The notes beneath the pieces were generated by a model. It saw only the letters and a list, made by a program, of their open reading frames with translations. It searched no databases and had not been told where the DNA came from. Made by a program: the position numbers and the translations under genes. Shown here one piece after another: positions 46,123-53,435 of a stretch of 64,000 nt of DNA. The stretch spans positions 19,767 to 83,766 of the forward strand of contig CAJEXI010000002.1 of the NCBI GenBank assembly GCA_903994455.1, given 5' to 3'. The first letter of the stretch is position 1, and the number at the start of each line of letters is the position of its first letter. This DNA comes from an uncultured Chlorobiaceae bacterium (GTDB lineage Bacteria; Bacteroidota; Chlorobiia; Chlorobiales; Chlorobiaceae).

Positions 46123-46360
46123 TCATGATAACAAACAGAAGAAGCGCAACAGCGGAATTCCAATAACGGAATTGGGAGGAAAACCAGTTACCGGCACACC
46201 AGTATCTTTTGCCAAAACCCATGAAGTGGCCGAATACGACAATTGGTTCCTTCAGGAAATTGAGAACGGCTTGACCGAAGCCAACGATCCTGATACCCGG
46301 CGGGTTATCGGATGACGAAGCTAACCACAGTTGGGAAAAACGCGGACTGAACTGCTCAAA
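46123..46360 (+). pseudogene. Decayed copy of the RelB-like antitoxin
   Basis: It closely matches the antitoxin at 47698-47958 (IPITELGGKPVTGTPVSFAK, EYDNWFLQEIENGLTEAND). A one-base change in length after DPDTR (CGGCGGGTTATCGG against CGGTGGGTATCCG) shifts the frame to an early stop at 46315. Confidence 0.7.
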
Positions 46361-46448
46361 TCATCTCTTGCAGCAAGAGAGCTTTTGCAAAAAAAAGTTA
46401 GATTATCTTCATCAAGTCGTACTTTCACTCTCACAAACACCCTGAACG

Positions 46449-46703
46449 ATGACACAAGTCCGCGTCAGAAATAAACACCAGATCAAGATACCCGCACGCA
46501 TCGCTGCATCGGCTAACATCAAGCCAGACGACTTGCTTGAGGCTGCCTATAATAATGGGGTTGTGACACTGATTCCGATATCACGCAAAAAGCGGAAAGA
46601 ATCTGCGATGAATTATGCTGGAATCGCACAAGGTACCTGGGGAAAGACCACTCTCGACATTGATACAGAATTACGTAAAAGCCGTGATTCCTGGGAACAA
46701 TAG
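46449..46703 (+). CDS. AbrB/MazE-type antitoxin
   Basis: 84 residues. VRVRNKHQIKIPARIAASAN and KPDDLLEAAYNNGVVTLIPI match the swapped-hairpin AbrB/SpoVT DNA-binding fold, here with IKIPARI in place of the commoner V-x-I-P. The C-terminal tail (YAGIAQGTWGKTTLDIDTEL, ESAMN, RDSW) should wrap the toxin. It is followed at once by a PIN-domain toxin frame, and such pairs autoregulate their promoter. A fragment of a second copy lies at 50671-50738. Confidence 0.8.
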   Translation: MTQVRVRNKHQIKIPARIAASANIKPDDLLEAAYNNGVVTLIPISRKKRKESAMNYAGIAQGTWGKTTLDIDTELRKSRDSWEQ

Positions 46704-47143
46704 AGGAGACACTCAAGCGGTTACAGGGGCACAAGGTCTATCTGGACACCAATGTTTTCATCTACTTTCTGGATCGTAATCCTGACTTTTTTCGGCTTGT
46801 AGCCCCAGTCATTGAAGCTGTCGAGTCAGGATTAATCATTGGCTGCACAGGAGACGTTACCATTGCTGAAATATTGGTCAAACCCTATCAATCCGGAAAT
46901 CTGACGCTGGTTGCAAGTATCAAGGCCTTTTTCAGAATGGAAAATTTTCTGACGATATCTCCACATGATGCTGAAACATTTGACTTGACGGCTCAATTAA
47001 GAGCAAAGGACAACCGGAAATTTATTGGTGCTCTGCACTGTGCTACGGCAATTCGGGCCGGATGCATGTCTCTGATAACAAATGATAAAGGGATCAAATC
47101 AAGCAATTCTCTTGAAGTTATTCTCCTCTCAGCATTGCAGTGA
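46691..47143 (+). CDS. PIN-domain toxin (VapC-like), start unclear, one acid replaced
   Basis: The frame is open from 46688 to the stop at 47143 and overlaps the antitoxin end. YLDTNVFIYFLDRNPDF gives the first aspartate, TIAEILVKP the conserved glutamate and SLITNDKGI the last aspartate. The usual third acid in D-A-L-H-x-A-T-A is replaced: here it reads FIGALHCATAIRAG, so a glycine stands where aspartate is expected. No ATG, GTG or TTG lies before the first motif: only CTG (46691) or ATA (46700) precede it, and the first TTG (46874) would remove the first catalytic residue. It may be weakly translated or already inactivated. Confidence 0.6.
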   Translation: MGTIEETLKRLQGHKVYLDTNVFIYFLDRNPDFFRLVAPVIEAVESGLIIGCTGDVTIAEILVKPYQSGNLTLVASIKAFFRMENFLTISPHDAETFDLTAQLRAKDNRKFIGALHCATAIRAGCMSLITNDKGIKSSNSLEVILLSALQ

Positions 47144-47275
47144 CACCTTATGAATAAACTGAATTATGACCTGTCTGTAATCGGAAAGAGAAAATAATGT
47201 TGCCGCCCAAACTGTGTCTCTGCCGAAATTCACCGTCAGGACCCTCACAGCATAACATACTGCCCCCCCCCCCTG

Positions 47276-47443
47276 TCACACCTCAAGCGCTGCGCCATAG
47301 ACTTTCAGCCAGGCGACCTGCTTTTGATACTCAGGATAGTATTTGTCAACCTCATTCCAAAACTCCGCATTGTGCCTTTTGTGGTTGAAGTGACACAATT
47401 CATGAACAATCAGTAAGTCGATGACGCTTGCGGGTGCCATCAG
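47276..47443 (-). pseudogene. YgjP-type metallopeptidase 3'-end copy 1
   Basis: The last ~55 codons of the metallopeptidase at 58866-59543 recur here, open from an ATG at 47440 and including the zinc motif HELCH and the ending YGAALEV. Similarity stops just beyond ATGGCACCCGCAAGC. A G-rich run follows the stop codon. Confidence 0.85.
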
Positions 47444-47523
47444 GGGCACTGAAAACCAGAGAAAAATAACTCAATCAGAATTATTTTCGGAGAATCCGTG
47501 TTTTCTGATAACCGATGAAGACT

Positions 47524-47588
47524 CCCCGCCGCAAGCAGCGGGGTATCTGGTTTTAGAAAAAGCTTAACATACTTCACCGCAAGCGGTG
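47524..47588. repeat. Pair of GC-rich hairpins around GCAAGC
   Basis: CCCCGC...GCGGGG (47524-47543) and CACCGC-AA-GCGGTG (47575-47588) are two stable stems about 30 bases apart with related CCGCAAGC cores. Such paired stems are seen at ends of IS200/IS605-type elements, but no transposase is nearby, so an element end or MITE is only a guess. Confidence 0.5.
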
Positions 47589-47697
47589 GGGAATTCAACC
47601 CTGAGAGATTAAAATGCCTTTTGAAACATTTTTGTTATTTCGATAAATAATACGCATAATCCATGTATAGCTTGATAACTGGATAGTGAAAAAGATC

Positions 47698-47958
47698 ATG
47701 ATAACAAACAGAATAAGCACAACAACGGTAATTCCAATAACGGAATTGGGAGTAAAACCAGTTACTGGCACACCTGCATCTCCCGCCAAAACCCATGAAG
47801 TGACCGAATACGAAAATTGGTTCCTTCAGGAAGTTGAAAAAGGCTTGACCGAAGCCGACGATCCTGATACCCGGTGGGTATCCGATGACGAAGCTAACCG
47901 CAGTTGGGAAAAAAAGCGGACTGAACTGATCAACAGGCTTAATGGGGAAATTGCTTGA
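47698..47958 (+). CDS. RelB/ParD-like antitoxin
   Basis: About 86 residues from the ATG at 47698 (another in-frame ATG lies at 47686). The core EYENWFLQEVEKGLTEADDP and WVSDDEANRSWEKKRTELI resembles small antitoxins of ParE/RelE pairs, in which W-F-x-x-x-V-E-x-G-L is followed by V-S-x-x-E-V and a charged helix. A ParE-like start overlaps its stop codon, supporting the role. The toxin is truncated, so this gene may be an orphan antitoxin. A decayed copy lies 1.5 kb to the left. Confidence 0.6.
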   Translation: MITNRISTTTVIPITELGVKPVTGTPASPAKTHEVTEYENWFLQEVEKGLTEADDPDTRWVSDDEANRSWEKKRTELINRLNGEIA

Positions 47959-48104
47959 CGTTGCTGTGGCTCCCAAGAGCAATAGCTGATCGTGATGCGC
48001 AATTAGACTTTATTGCCAAAGACAATCCTCAAGCTGCCCTTGAACATGGCGATCGTCGTACATGCGTACATACATGTCCATCTGTCCGATGTCCTGATGA
48101 GTGA
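47955..48104 (+). pseudogene. Truncated ParE/RelE toxin start, antisense to the end of the YhcG gene
   Basis: A TTG start overlaps the antitoxin stop by four bases. LTLLWLPRAIADRDAQLDFI and AKDNPQAALEHGD are the typical first helix-pair of ParE toxins. After about residue 35 the DNA is the reverse complement of the YhcG gene and the frame ends at 48104. About 60 toxin residues are missing. Confidence 0.6.
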
Positions 48105-48900
48105 GCTTGCCGTTCTTCAGGTCAATCAGCACAAAGCACTTGAGCAGGTAGTTGTAAAAAACAAGATCAACATAAAAATCCTGCGACTCGGTACTGATGC
48201 GCTGCTGACGGGCAACAAAAGCAAAACCTTTACCAAGTTCCAGCAAAAAAGCCTGCAACTTATCCATCAACGCCTGCTCCAGCTTTGACTCCAGCAGCTT
48301 GCCGGTGCCAGGCAGACCAAGAAACTCGAGCATCACGGGATCGCGCACGAACTCCCGGAGGCTACGAGGCAGTGCCGCGATATTGGCTTCGGCCTCAGCC
48401 TCCACGCTGGATTTATCGCTACTGAGCAGCAATCGCTCATAGTACAATGTGCCAATCTGCCGATCGAGTGCGTGCACACTCCAGTTCAGTGCTGCGGCTT
48501 CATGCATGTACCACTGCCGTGCTTTGTGGTTATCAACACGCAACATTGTCCGGTAATGCGACCAGCTCAATTCGTGACACAGTGTGTCACAAATTGGGAA
48601 CGACTTATAAAACAAACGCATATAACGCAGGTTCGAGACATCAAACCCCTTGCCAAACTCACCAGTCAATGATTCTGCCAGTCGCGACAGTAGTTTTTTG
48701 CCATAAGCAGCGCGTGCCTGCCCTCCTTGCTCAAACTCCACGATATGGCGACCAATTTCCCAACAGGTACGCACCTGAATGACATCCACAGTCCGCTTTG
48801 CTTCTTTGCGGGCATCAGCAATAAGAGCACGCAACTGACCAAGCAACACATCGATATTCACTGAAAGACTCCGATCATTTTCATGCATAGCCATCTCCAT
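48010..48900 (-). CDS. YhcG-type (DUF1016) PD-(D/E)XK nuclease, C-terminally truncated
   Basis: 296 residues against ~340-370 for the family. The N-terminal DUF1016 domain shows VRTCWEIGRHIVEFEQGG and the LSWSHYRTMLRVDNHKARQW motif. The PD-(D/E)XK domain has FVARQQRISTESQDFYVDLV and CFVLIDLKNGKLTHQDIGQM, with an aspartate where many members have glutamate before L-K. The gene runs through MDMYVRMYDD and then enters toxin-derived DNA, ending VQGQLEDCLWQ. The missing part (G-I-I-L-C-S...V-V-R-Y-S-V-L) is found in a separate fragment at 50934-51180. Family members are linked to DNA cleavage, defence and recombination. Activity of this truncated form is doubtful. Confidence 0.8.
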   Translation of the reverse strand: MEMAMHENDRSLSVNIDVLLGQLRALIADARKEAKRTVDVIQVRTCWEIGRHIVEFEQGGQARAAYGKKLLSRLAESLTGEFGKGFDVSNLRYMRLFYKSFPICDTLCHELSWSHYRTMLRVDNHKARQWYMHEAAALNWSVHALDRQIGTLYYERLLLSSDKSSVEAEAEANIAALPRSLREFVRDPVMLEFLGLPGTGKLLESKLEQALMDKLQAFLLELGKGFAFVARQQRISTESQDFYVDLVFYNYLLKCFVLIDLKNGKLTHQDIGQMDMYVRMYDDRHVQGQLEDCLWQ

Positions 48901-49029
48901 AGTTGCATGTTGAAAAGTCCCACAGCCTGTGGGACAAATTGCGGTTGCTGCATTATACCATGCCCATTTTTTTACTTCGACAAATAATAGTCAAGTTTTC
49001 CCGTGAACATGGGCGCATAACAGGAGGAG

Positions 49030-49113
49030 ATGCTTGCGGGGCCACGCCAGGCTGGCAAAACAACCCTGGTGCGGCGGATGGCAATCGAAGGGATGGTGCC
49101 AGTCAAACGCTGA
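49030..49113 (+). pseudogene. N-terminal P-loop fragment of a DUF4143-type ATPase
   Basis: MLAGPRQAGKTTLVRRMAIE is the classic Walker A of this family (G-P-R-Q-x-G-K-T-T-L); a TGA follows at 49111-49113. It lies only 90 bases before an intact gene of the same superfamily, so it is probably what is left of a replaced neighbour. Confidence 0.6.
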
Positions 49114-49201
49114 ATAAGAAGCTCTCTATGGATCGGAAAAGAGAAAAAAATCACCTATATTGTCCTTTTAAAACGAACACTATAGCAATAAATCATCCTT
49201 T

Positions 49202-50518
49202 ATGAAAGGCTATCTGAGAGGCATAATCCGCCAAAAGATTGTTGATGCCCAGGCAGCGCCTCTGCCGGAATTCACCTTCAGGGATGCGAGAGTGCCTGAA
49301 GTGAAGGGTAAAGCTATTGCTGTCATCGGGATGAGGCGCTCAGGAAAAACAACATTGCTGAAGCAAATCATCTCTGAACGGGTGAAGCAGGGAGTGCCTC
49401 GTGGAGGAATGCTCTATTTCAGTTTTGAGGATGAACGGCTCGCGGGTATGGAGAGCAGTGACCTGGATATTGTTGTCGAGGAGTTCTATCGTTTGCATCC
49501 GCAATTAAGAGGTCAAGAGAGAGTGGTGCTCTTTTTCGATGAAATACAGGTGGTGCCCGGCTGGGAACTTTTCATACGCCGATTACTTGATACCGAAAAT
49601 GCAGAGATTTTTATTTCAGGCTCTTCTTCCCGTCTGCTGTCGCGTGAAGTGGCCACGAGCATGAGAGGTCGTGCAATGGAAGCAGTTGTCTATCCTTTCA
49701 GTTTCAGGGAGTATCTCCGCCACAAAGGGGTTGAACCGTCAAAGCCAGTAGAAGAGTGGACAACATCTGATCGCTCAACCATTGAGGGTGAACTTCGCAA
49801 CTATCTTGCGTTTGGCGGATTTCCGGAAACGACCGGCATCACAGGGCGTGACCGCCAGGAGTTGCTTCGGGGCTATGTCGATGTTGCGCTCCTGCGTGAC
49901 GTTATTGAGCGTTACGCCGTGACAAACCCGGTCGCATTGCGCTGGATGGTGCGTCAACTGCTTGGAAATGCAGCAGGTTCATTCAGCATTAACCGTTTTT
50001 ACGCCGATTTAAAATCTCAGGGATTTTCTGTAGCAAAAGATACGCTGCACACCTATCTCGGTTATCTTGAAGACTCGTTTCTCCTCCAGACACTCTGCCT
50101 TGCAACCGATTCGGAGCGTCGCCGTATGGTTAATCCCCGAAAAGTCTATCCTGTTGATACCGGTCTTATCCCTCTTTTTGATCGATCAGGAAAAGAAAAC
50201 AGCGGTCATGCTCTCGAAACTGCTGTTTTTCTTGAACTGGCAAGACGAGGTTATGAAACAGGGTATGTTCATACCACTTCAGGCTACGAGGTGGATTTTC
50301 TTGCCAGAGATATGACGAAGGGAGATGAGCTGATTCAGGTCTGCACTGACCTCACGCAATCAAGTACAAGAGAACGGGAGGTAAGAGCACTCCTTGACGC
50401 AGCACCCGAGTTTCGGAATGTACGGTTACGGGTGATAACACTGGAAGCACCTCCAAGAGTTGAATTTCCTCCAGAAATAACCATCACACTCGCCAGCGAG
50501 TGGCTGCTTCTCGATTGA
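49202..50518 (+). CDS. AAA_14 / DUF4143 ATP-binding protein
   Basis: 438 residues, normal family length. Walker A is AVIGMRRSGKTTLLKQII (residues ~40-57) and Walker B RVVLFFDEIQVVPGWELFIR. FISGSSSRLLSREVATSMRG and the PFSFREYL segment are sensor-type motifs of this family. The C-terminal DUF4143 part includes YLAFGGFPETT, a DNA-binding-like helical section and GYEVDFLARD (D-F-x-x), reminiscent of a PD-(D/E)XK fold. The family is widespread in mobile regions of bacteria and archaea; a biochemical role is not established. It stands alone among gene fragments, intact from ATG to stop. Confidence 0.88.
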   Translation: MKGYLRGIIRQKIVDAQAAPLPEFTFRDARVPEVKGKAIAVIGMRRSGKTTLLKQIISERVKQGVPRGGMLYFSFEDERLAGMESSDLDIVVEEFYRLHPQLRGQERVVLFFDEIQVVPGWELFIRRLLDTENAEIFISGSSSRLLSREVATSMRGRAMEAVVYPFSFREYLRHKGVEPSKPVEEWTTSDRSTIEGELRNYLAFGGFPETTGITGRDRQELLRGYVDVALLRDVIERYAVTNPVALRWMVRQLLGNAAGSFSINRFYADLKSQGFSVAKDTLHTYLGYLEDSFLLQTLCLATDSERRRMVNPRKVYPVDTGLIPLFDRSGKENSGHALETAVFLELARRGYETGYVHTTSGYEVDFLARDMTKGDELIQVCTDLTQSSTREREVRALLDAAPEFRNVRLRVITLEAPPRVEFPPEITITLASEWLLLD

Positions 50519-50563
50519 AAGCAAAAAAGCTTGCCGCGTGTCCATCAAGCACCTGCTTAGTGG

Positions 50564-50669
50564 CATCGAACCCCTTGCCAAACTCACCAGTCAATTCTGC
50601 CAGTAGCGACAGCAGCTTTTTGCCATAAGCAGCGCATGCCTGCCCTCCTTGCTCAAACTCCACGATATG
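50564..50669 (-). pseudogene. YhcG (DUF1016) nuclease fragment 2
   Basis: It is nearly identical to 48641-48750 of the YhcG gene (IVEFEQGGQA, YGKKLLS, ELTGEFGKG) with a three-base deletion, joined without a gap to an AbrB fragment on the right. Confidence 0.8.
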
Positions 50670-50670
50670 A

Positions 50671-50738
50671 CCTGGGGAAAAACCACTCTCGACATTGATA
50701 CAGAATTACGTAACAGCCGTGATTCATGGAAACAATAG
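50671..50738 (+). pseudogene. AbrB-type antitoxin 3' fragment
   Basis: TWGKTTLDIDTELRNSRDSW followed by a TAG repeats the last 22 codons of the antitoxin gene at 46449-46703. Confidence 0.8.
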
Positions 50739-50945
50739 AGTTTCGTATACGACAGGTTTATGAGACATATTGTAATGATGAAAAAGTCTCACCACTGGTG
50801 CGACAATTGTCCTGGACTCATAATTTTTGATTATCCTCGGGCAGAGTAAGCGTCAAGAAAAGCGAGAGTTTTATCTGCAAATGGTAATACGGGAAAGATA
50901 GAGCAAGAGAGAACTTGAACGCCAATTCAGGAACGCCCTGTTTGA
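50728..50945 (+). pseudogene. DUF1016 N-terminal fragment, plus strand
   Basis: From ATG 50728: METIEFRIRQVYETYCNDEK, then VSPLVRQLSWTHN, the DUF1016_N motif. After a frameshift the sequence continues LIILGQSKRQEKREFYLQMV, then a TAG and SKRELERQFRNALFDHPL. This is a different paralogue from the gene at 48010 and is broken by a frameshift and a stop. Confidence 0.65.
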
Positions 50946-51180
50946 CCATCCGCTTGATACGTTTCTGCCTGCTCCAATAACAGTGTGCGTTCCCGATCCA
51001 GCTCCGTTCACAGCTCTTCTTCGGTTGGCAAAACCAATATATAACTGCTGGCAAACAACTGTTCACTCCCATTCAAGACCGAATAGCGAACCACCGACTC
51101 GTCCTTTTGCGAACACAAAATAATGCCAGTTACATACTGTTCATGATTTTGGATAACTTGCCACAATAAAAGTAATGAGA
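50934..51180 (-). pseudogene. DUF1016/YhcG C-terminal fragment, minus strand
   Basis: The minus strand reads SLLLLWQVIQNHEQYVTGII, LCSQKDESVVRYSVLNGSEQ and LVLPTEEEL, then an in-frame TGA and TELDRERTLLLEQAETYQAD. This is the part of the YhcG family that is missing from the gene at 48010-48900. It ends just before the XRE gene. Confidence 0.7.
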
Positions 51181-51188
51181 TGGGGAAA

Positions 51189-51476
51189 TCAACTATTCAA
51201 CACACGCAATACGGTGTCGGGGGCTTTTTTGACAAGATTAAGCAAAACCAGCGCCGGGCCATGAGGTTTGCGGTCACCCCGTTCCCAATGCCTCAGTGTG
51301 GCGACGCTTATGCCGAACGCAGAGGCAAACTCATCTTGCGTCAGGCGTGTTTCCTGTCGGATGCTTTTGACATTGACGGGTTCCGGTTGGAACACCCTTA
51401 CCTTGATGTTTTTTCCCTCTGAATAATCAATAGCCTCTGCCAATCCATTTTTTATACTCTCAAATAGGGTATCCAT
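51189..51476 (-). CDS. XRE-family antitoxin (HigA/NadS-like)
   Basis: 95 residues. A helix-turn-helix is clear: IRQETRLTQDEFASAFGISV with ATLRHWERGDRKPHGPALVL. The preceding VFQPEPVNVKSIR is typical of antitoxins following RelE-like toxins. The toxin gene ends two bases upstream, so this is the toxin-first order usual for HigBA-like pairs. It is expected to neutralise the toxin and repress the operon. Confidence 0.87.
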   Translation of the reverse strand: MDTLFESIKNGLAEAIDYSEGKNIKVRVFQPEPVNVKSIRQETRLTQDEFASAFGISVATLRHWERGDRKPHGPALVLLNLVKKAPDTVLRVLNS

Positions 51477-51478
51477 TC

Positions 51479-51817
51479 TTATCTCTTATAGTTTTGAACC
51501 AAAATCTTCGTTAGTCCTGCCAGCTCATTCCGCTCTGATTTGGTCAGGTTACCCTGTTCACTTTTACTGAACGCCGTCAACAAAAAAAGCGGCATATCAG
51601 GGTTGTGGTAAAAATATATCATGCGAGTGCTGCCACTTTTTCCCTTGTTCCCTGTCGCCCATCTCAATTTTCGAACACCTCCGGTTCCCTGAATCAAAAT
51701 CCCTGCCGTTGGGTTTGTTGAAAGAAAGGAGAGTAGAGAATCATGCTCCTCACTGTTCATCAGTTTTTCTGATTTGCGAATGAATTCCGGTAGTTCTACA
51801 ATCGTAATATTCATCAC
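51479..51817 (-). CDS. RelE/HigB-type toxin
   Basis: 112 residues. It has the RelE-like layout: ITIVELPEFIRKSEKLM, a small loop with GTGGVRKLRWA, KSGSTRMIYFYHN in the core strand, and LLTAFSKSEQGNLTKSERNE, the K-x-x-x-x-N-L-x-x-x-E signature of this group. It is inferred to be a ribosome-dependent mRNA nuclease that works with the XRE protein encoded two bases downstream. Both genes appear intact. Confidence 0.85.
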   Translation of the reverse strand: MMNITIVELPEFIRKSEKLMNSEEHDSLLSFLSTNPTAGILIQGTGGVRKLRWATGNKGKSGSTRMIYFYHNPDMPLFLLTAFSKSEQGNLTKSERNELAGLTKILVQNYKR

Positions 51818-51926
51818 ACAATATAATCCATTGGATGATTTTTAAAGGGAATATCTGCCAGTAGCATAAATTTTTGGTCTCAATAAACTTTTCCTGCCAG
51901 GTACCACTATGTTGCCTGCCCACCTC

Positions 51927-52013
51927 TTAAAATCCAGATAGCAGCTTCTCACTGTGATGCTCAGGTAATTCTACCGCTATATCAGTCTCCAATATCAATC
52001 GCTCTGCATACAT
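51927..52013 (-). pseudogene. Short antitoxin-like remnant
   Basis: An ATG with a good ribosome site (AAAGGAG, ~9 bases before it) opens MYAERLILETD, similar to the start of small VapB-like antitoxins, but the frame ends after 28 residues. 51820-52176 otherwise holds no supported gene. Confidence 0.35.
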
Positions 52014-52176
52014 AACTTCCACTCCTTTCTCCACTTTAGCCCTACAAACCAACCCTGCCCAACCAGCCTCCGGTATTCGGAAAAAGATAAAGAGTTTTGC
52101 GAACGTAACACAGCAAAATTTTGCAATGGACCCGCTTGTCGATCGTATAAATGAGGAACCATCTGCCCCCCCACTA

Positions 52177-52714
52177 TCACACCTCAAGCGCTGCACCATA
52201 AACTTTCAGCCAGGCGACCTGCTTTTGATACTCAGGATAGTACTTGTCGACCTCATTCCAGAACTCTGCATTGTGCCTTTTGTGGTTGAAGTGACACAAC
52301 TCATGGACAATCAGGTAATCTATGACGCTTGCGGGAGCCATCATGACCTTCCAGTGGAAATTGACTTTCCGCTTTTTATCCGAGCAGGAGGCCCAGCGGC
52401 TCTTTAATTCCAGCACTGCAATCTCGTCAATAGTGAGCCCCATCATGCTGGCGTATTTTTGAACACGAGGGGGGATAAACTTGTTGCCACGTTTTCGATA
52501 AAACTCTTTGAACAGGGTGCAGAGCGTTTCACGTGGCCCTTCTGGCGCATAAAATTAACGCCCTTTGCATTCAATCTCTTTTGCCTCGCCATGGTATTGC
52601 AGATAGTAATTCCTGCCCAGATAGAGAAACGATTGCCCATTTACCGCCTCACGCCTGGTGGCTTTTTCGTTCAGCAGCTCCCGTCTAGTCTGGTATTTGT
52701 GGATTTTATACTCA
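52177..52714 (-). pseudogene. YgjP-type metallopeptidase 3'-end copy 2, nonsense and truncated
   Basis: It covers about the last 178 codons of the gene at 58866-59543. Y in the motif G-R-Y-F-Y has become TAA (52555-52557), and similarity stops at 52714, so the first ~45 codons are missing. From MMGL (52446) the rest, including HELCH, is still open. Confidence 0.85.
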
Positions 52715-52838
52715 CTGGCAATGATTATGCAAAGTAAACTATTTAAATATAATAAGTTACATGATTATATTATATCATATCATCATAGCCACAATTCCCG
52801 TTCTTCTGGACTTTCAAGATGCTTGCCAACGATCGACT

Positions 52839-53435
52839 TCATGATGTGTGAAGAATATTTCTGACCAATCGGTAAACAGTTGTGCCTGTCTCTTTTGGCC
52901 AGGTGTCGTGCTGGTTGTTATTCCGCTGTTCTGCCCGGCGAATGGCTGCAGCAATCATTTCAACCGTAATCTTGCGGGAGTCTATTCCTTTATCATATTC
53001 GGGCAGATATCGCTTTAACCGTTCTGAACACTCGCGGGATGTAGAAATTCCTGAAGCTTCTTCAAAATGAAGTAAAAGCCAGTATTCAAACTTTGGGTTA
53101 CTCAGTGCAAAACCAAAGTTTTTCTGAGTGGTTGACCAGGCATAAAGCTGATTGAGTTGATTTTCATCCCACTGGTCACGGTCGGCAACTAACCAGGCTT
53201 CGTCTGAACTTTTCAGGCTCTCTTTTTTGAGATAGTGCTCCATTTTTTTCAAGAGAGCCAAGGGGGCCAGGCCTTCTTTTGTTTTGAGACAGTGTATTTT
53301 GATGACTGAGTGATTGTTTTGTAACAGATCGAAATATTCTGGCTCTGTTTTATTTCCTTCAGTGGCGAGAACAAAGAGTTTCCGGTATCTTCGCTCACCT
53401 ATGCGCCGTTGAAAGTCTCTTCTTGGTTTGGCCAT
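52839..53435 (-). CDS. rloB: RloB family protein
   Basis: 198 residues. RRYRKLFVLATEGNKTEPEY (E-G-x-x-T-E-x-x-Y), EAWLVADRDQWDENQLNQ (V-x-D-R-D) and GFALSNPKFEYWLLLHFEE (S-N-P-x-F-E-x-W-L-L-L-H-F) are the three acidic motifs of RloB, a Toprim-like protein. Its start overlaps the stop of the ATPase gene by one base (TAATG), so the two are translationally coupled. rloA and rloB were first named as genes linked to type I restriction loci in Campylobacter. Here an HsdR portion lies ~6 kb away. The likely role is a nuclease effector of a phage-defence pair. Confidence 0.9.
   Translation of the reverse strand: MAKPRRDFQRRIGERRYRKLFVLATEGNKTEPEYFDLLQNNHSVIKIHCLKTKEGLAPLALLKKMEHYLKKESLKSSDEAWLVADRDQWDENQLNQLYAWSTTQKNFGFALSNPKFEYWLLLHFEEASGISTSRECSERLKRYLPEYDKGIDSRKITVEMIAAAIRRAEQRNNNQHDTWPKETGTTVYRLVRNILHTS

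Noticed and set aside
50818..51072. 84-residue minus-strand frame
   Set aside because: It overlaps two DUF1016 fragments that read in other frames with clear family motifs; this frame is a shadow.
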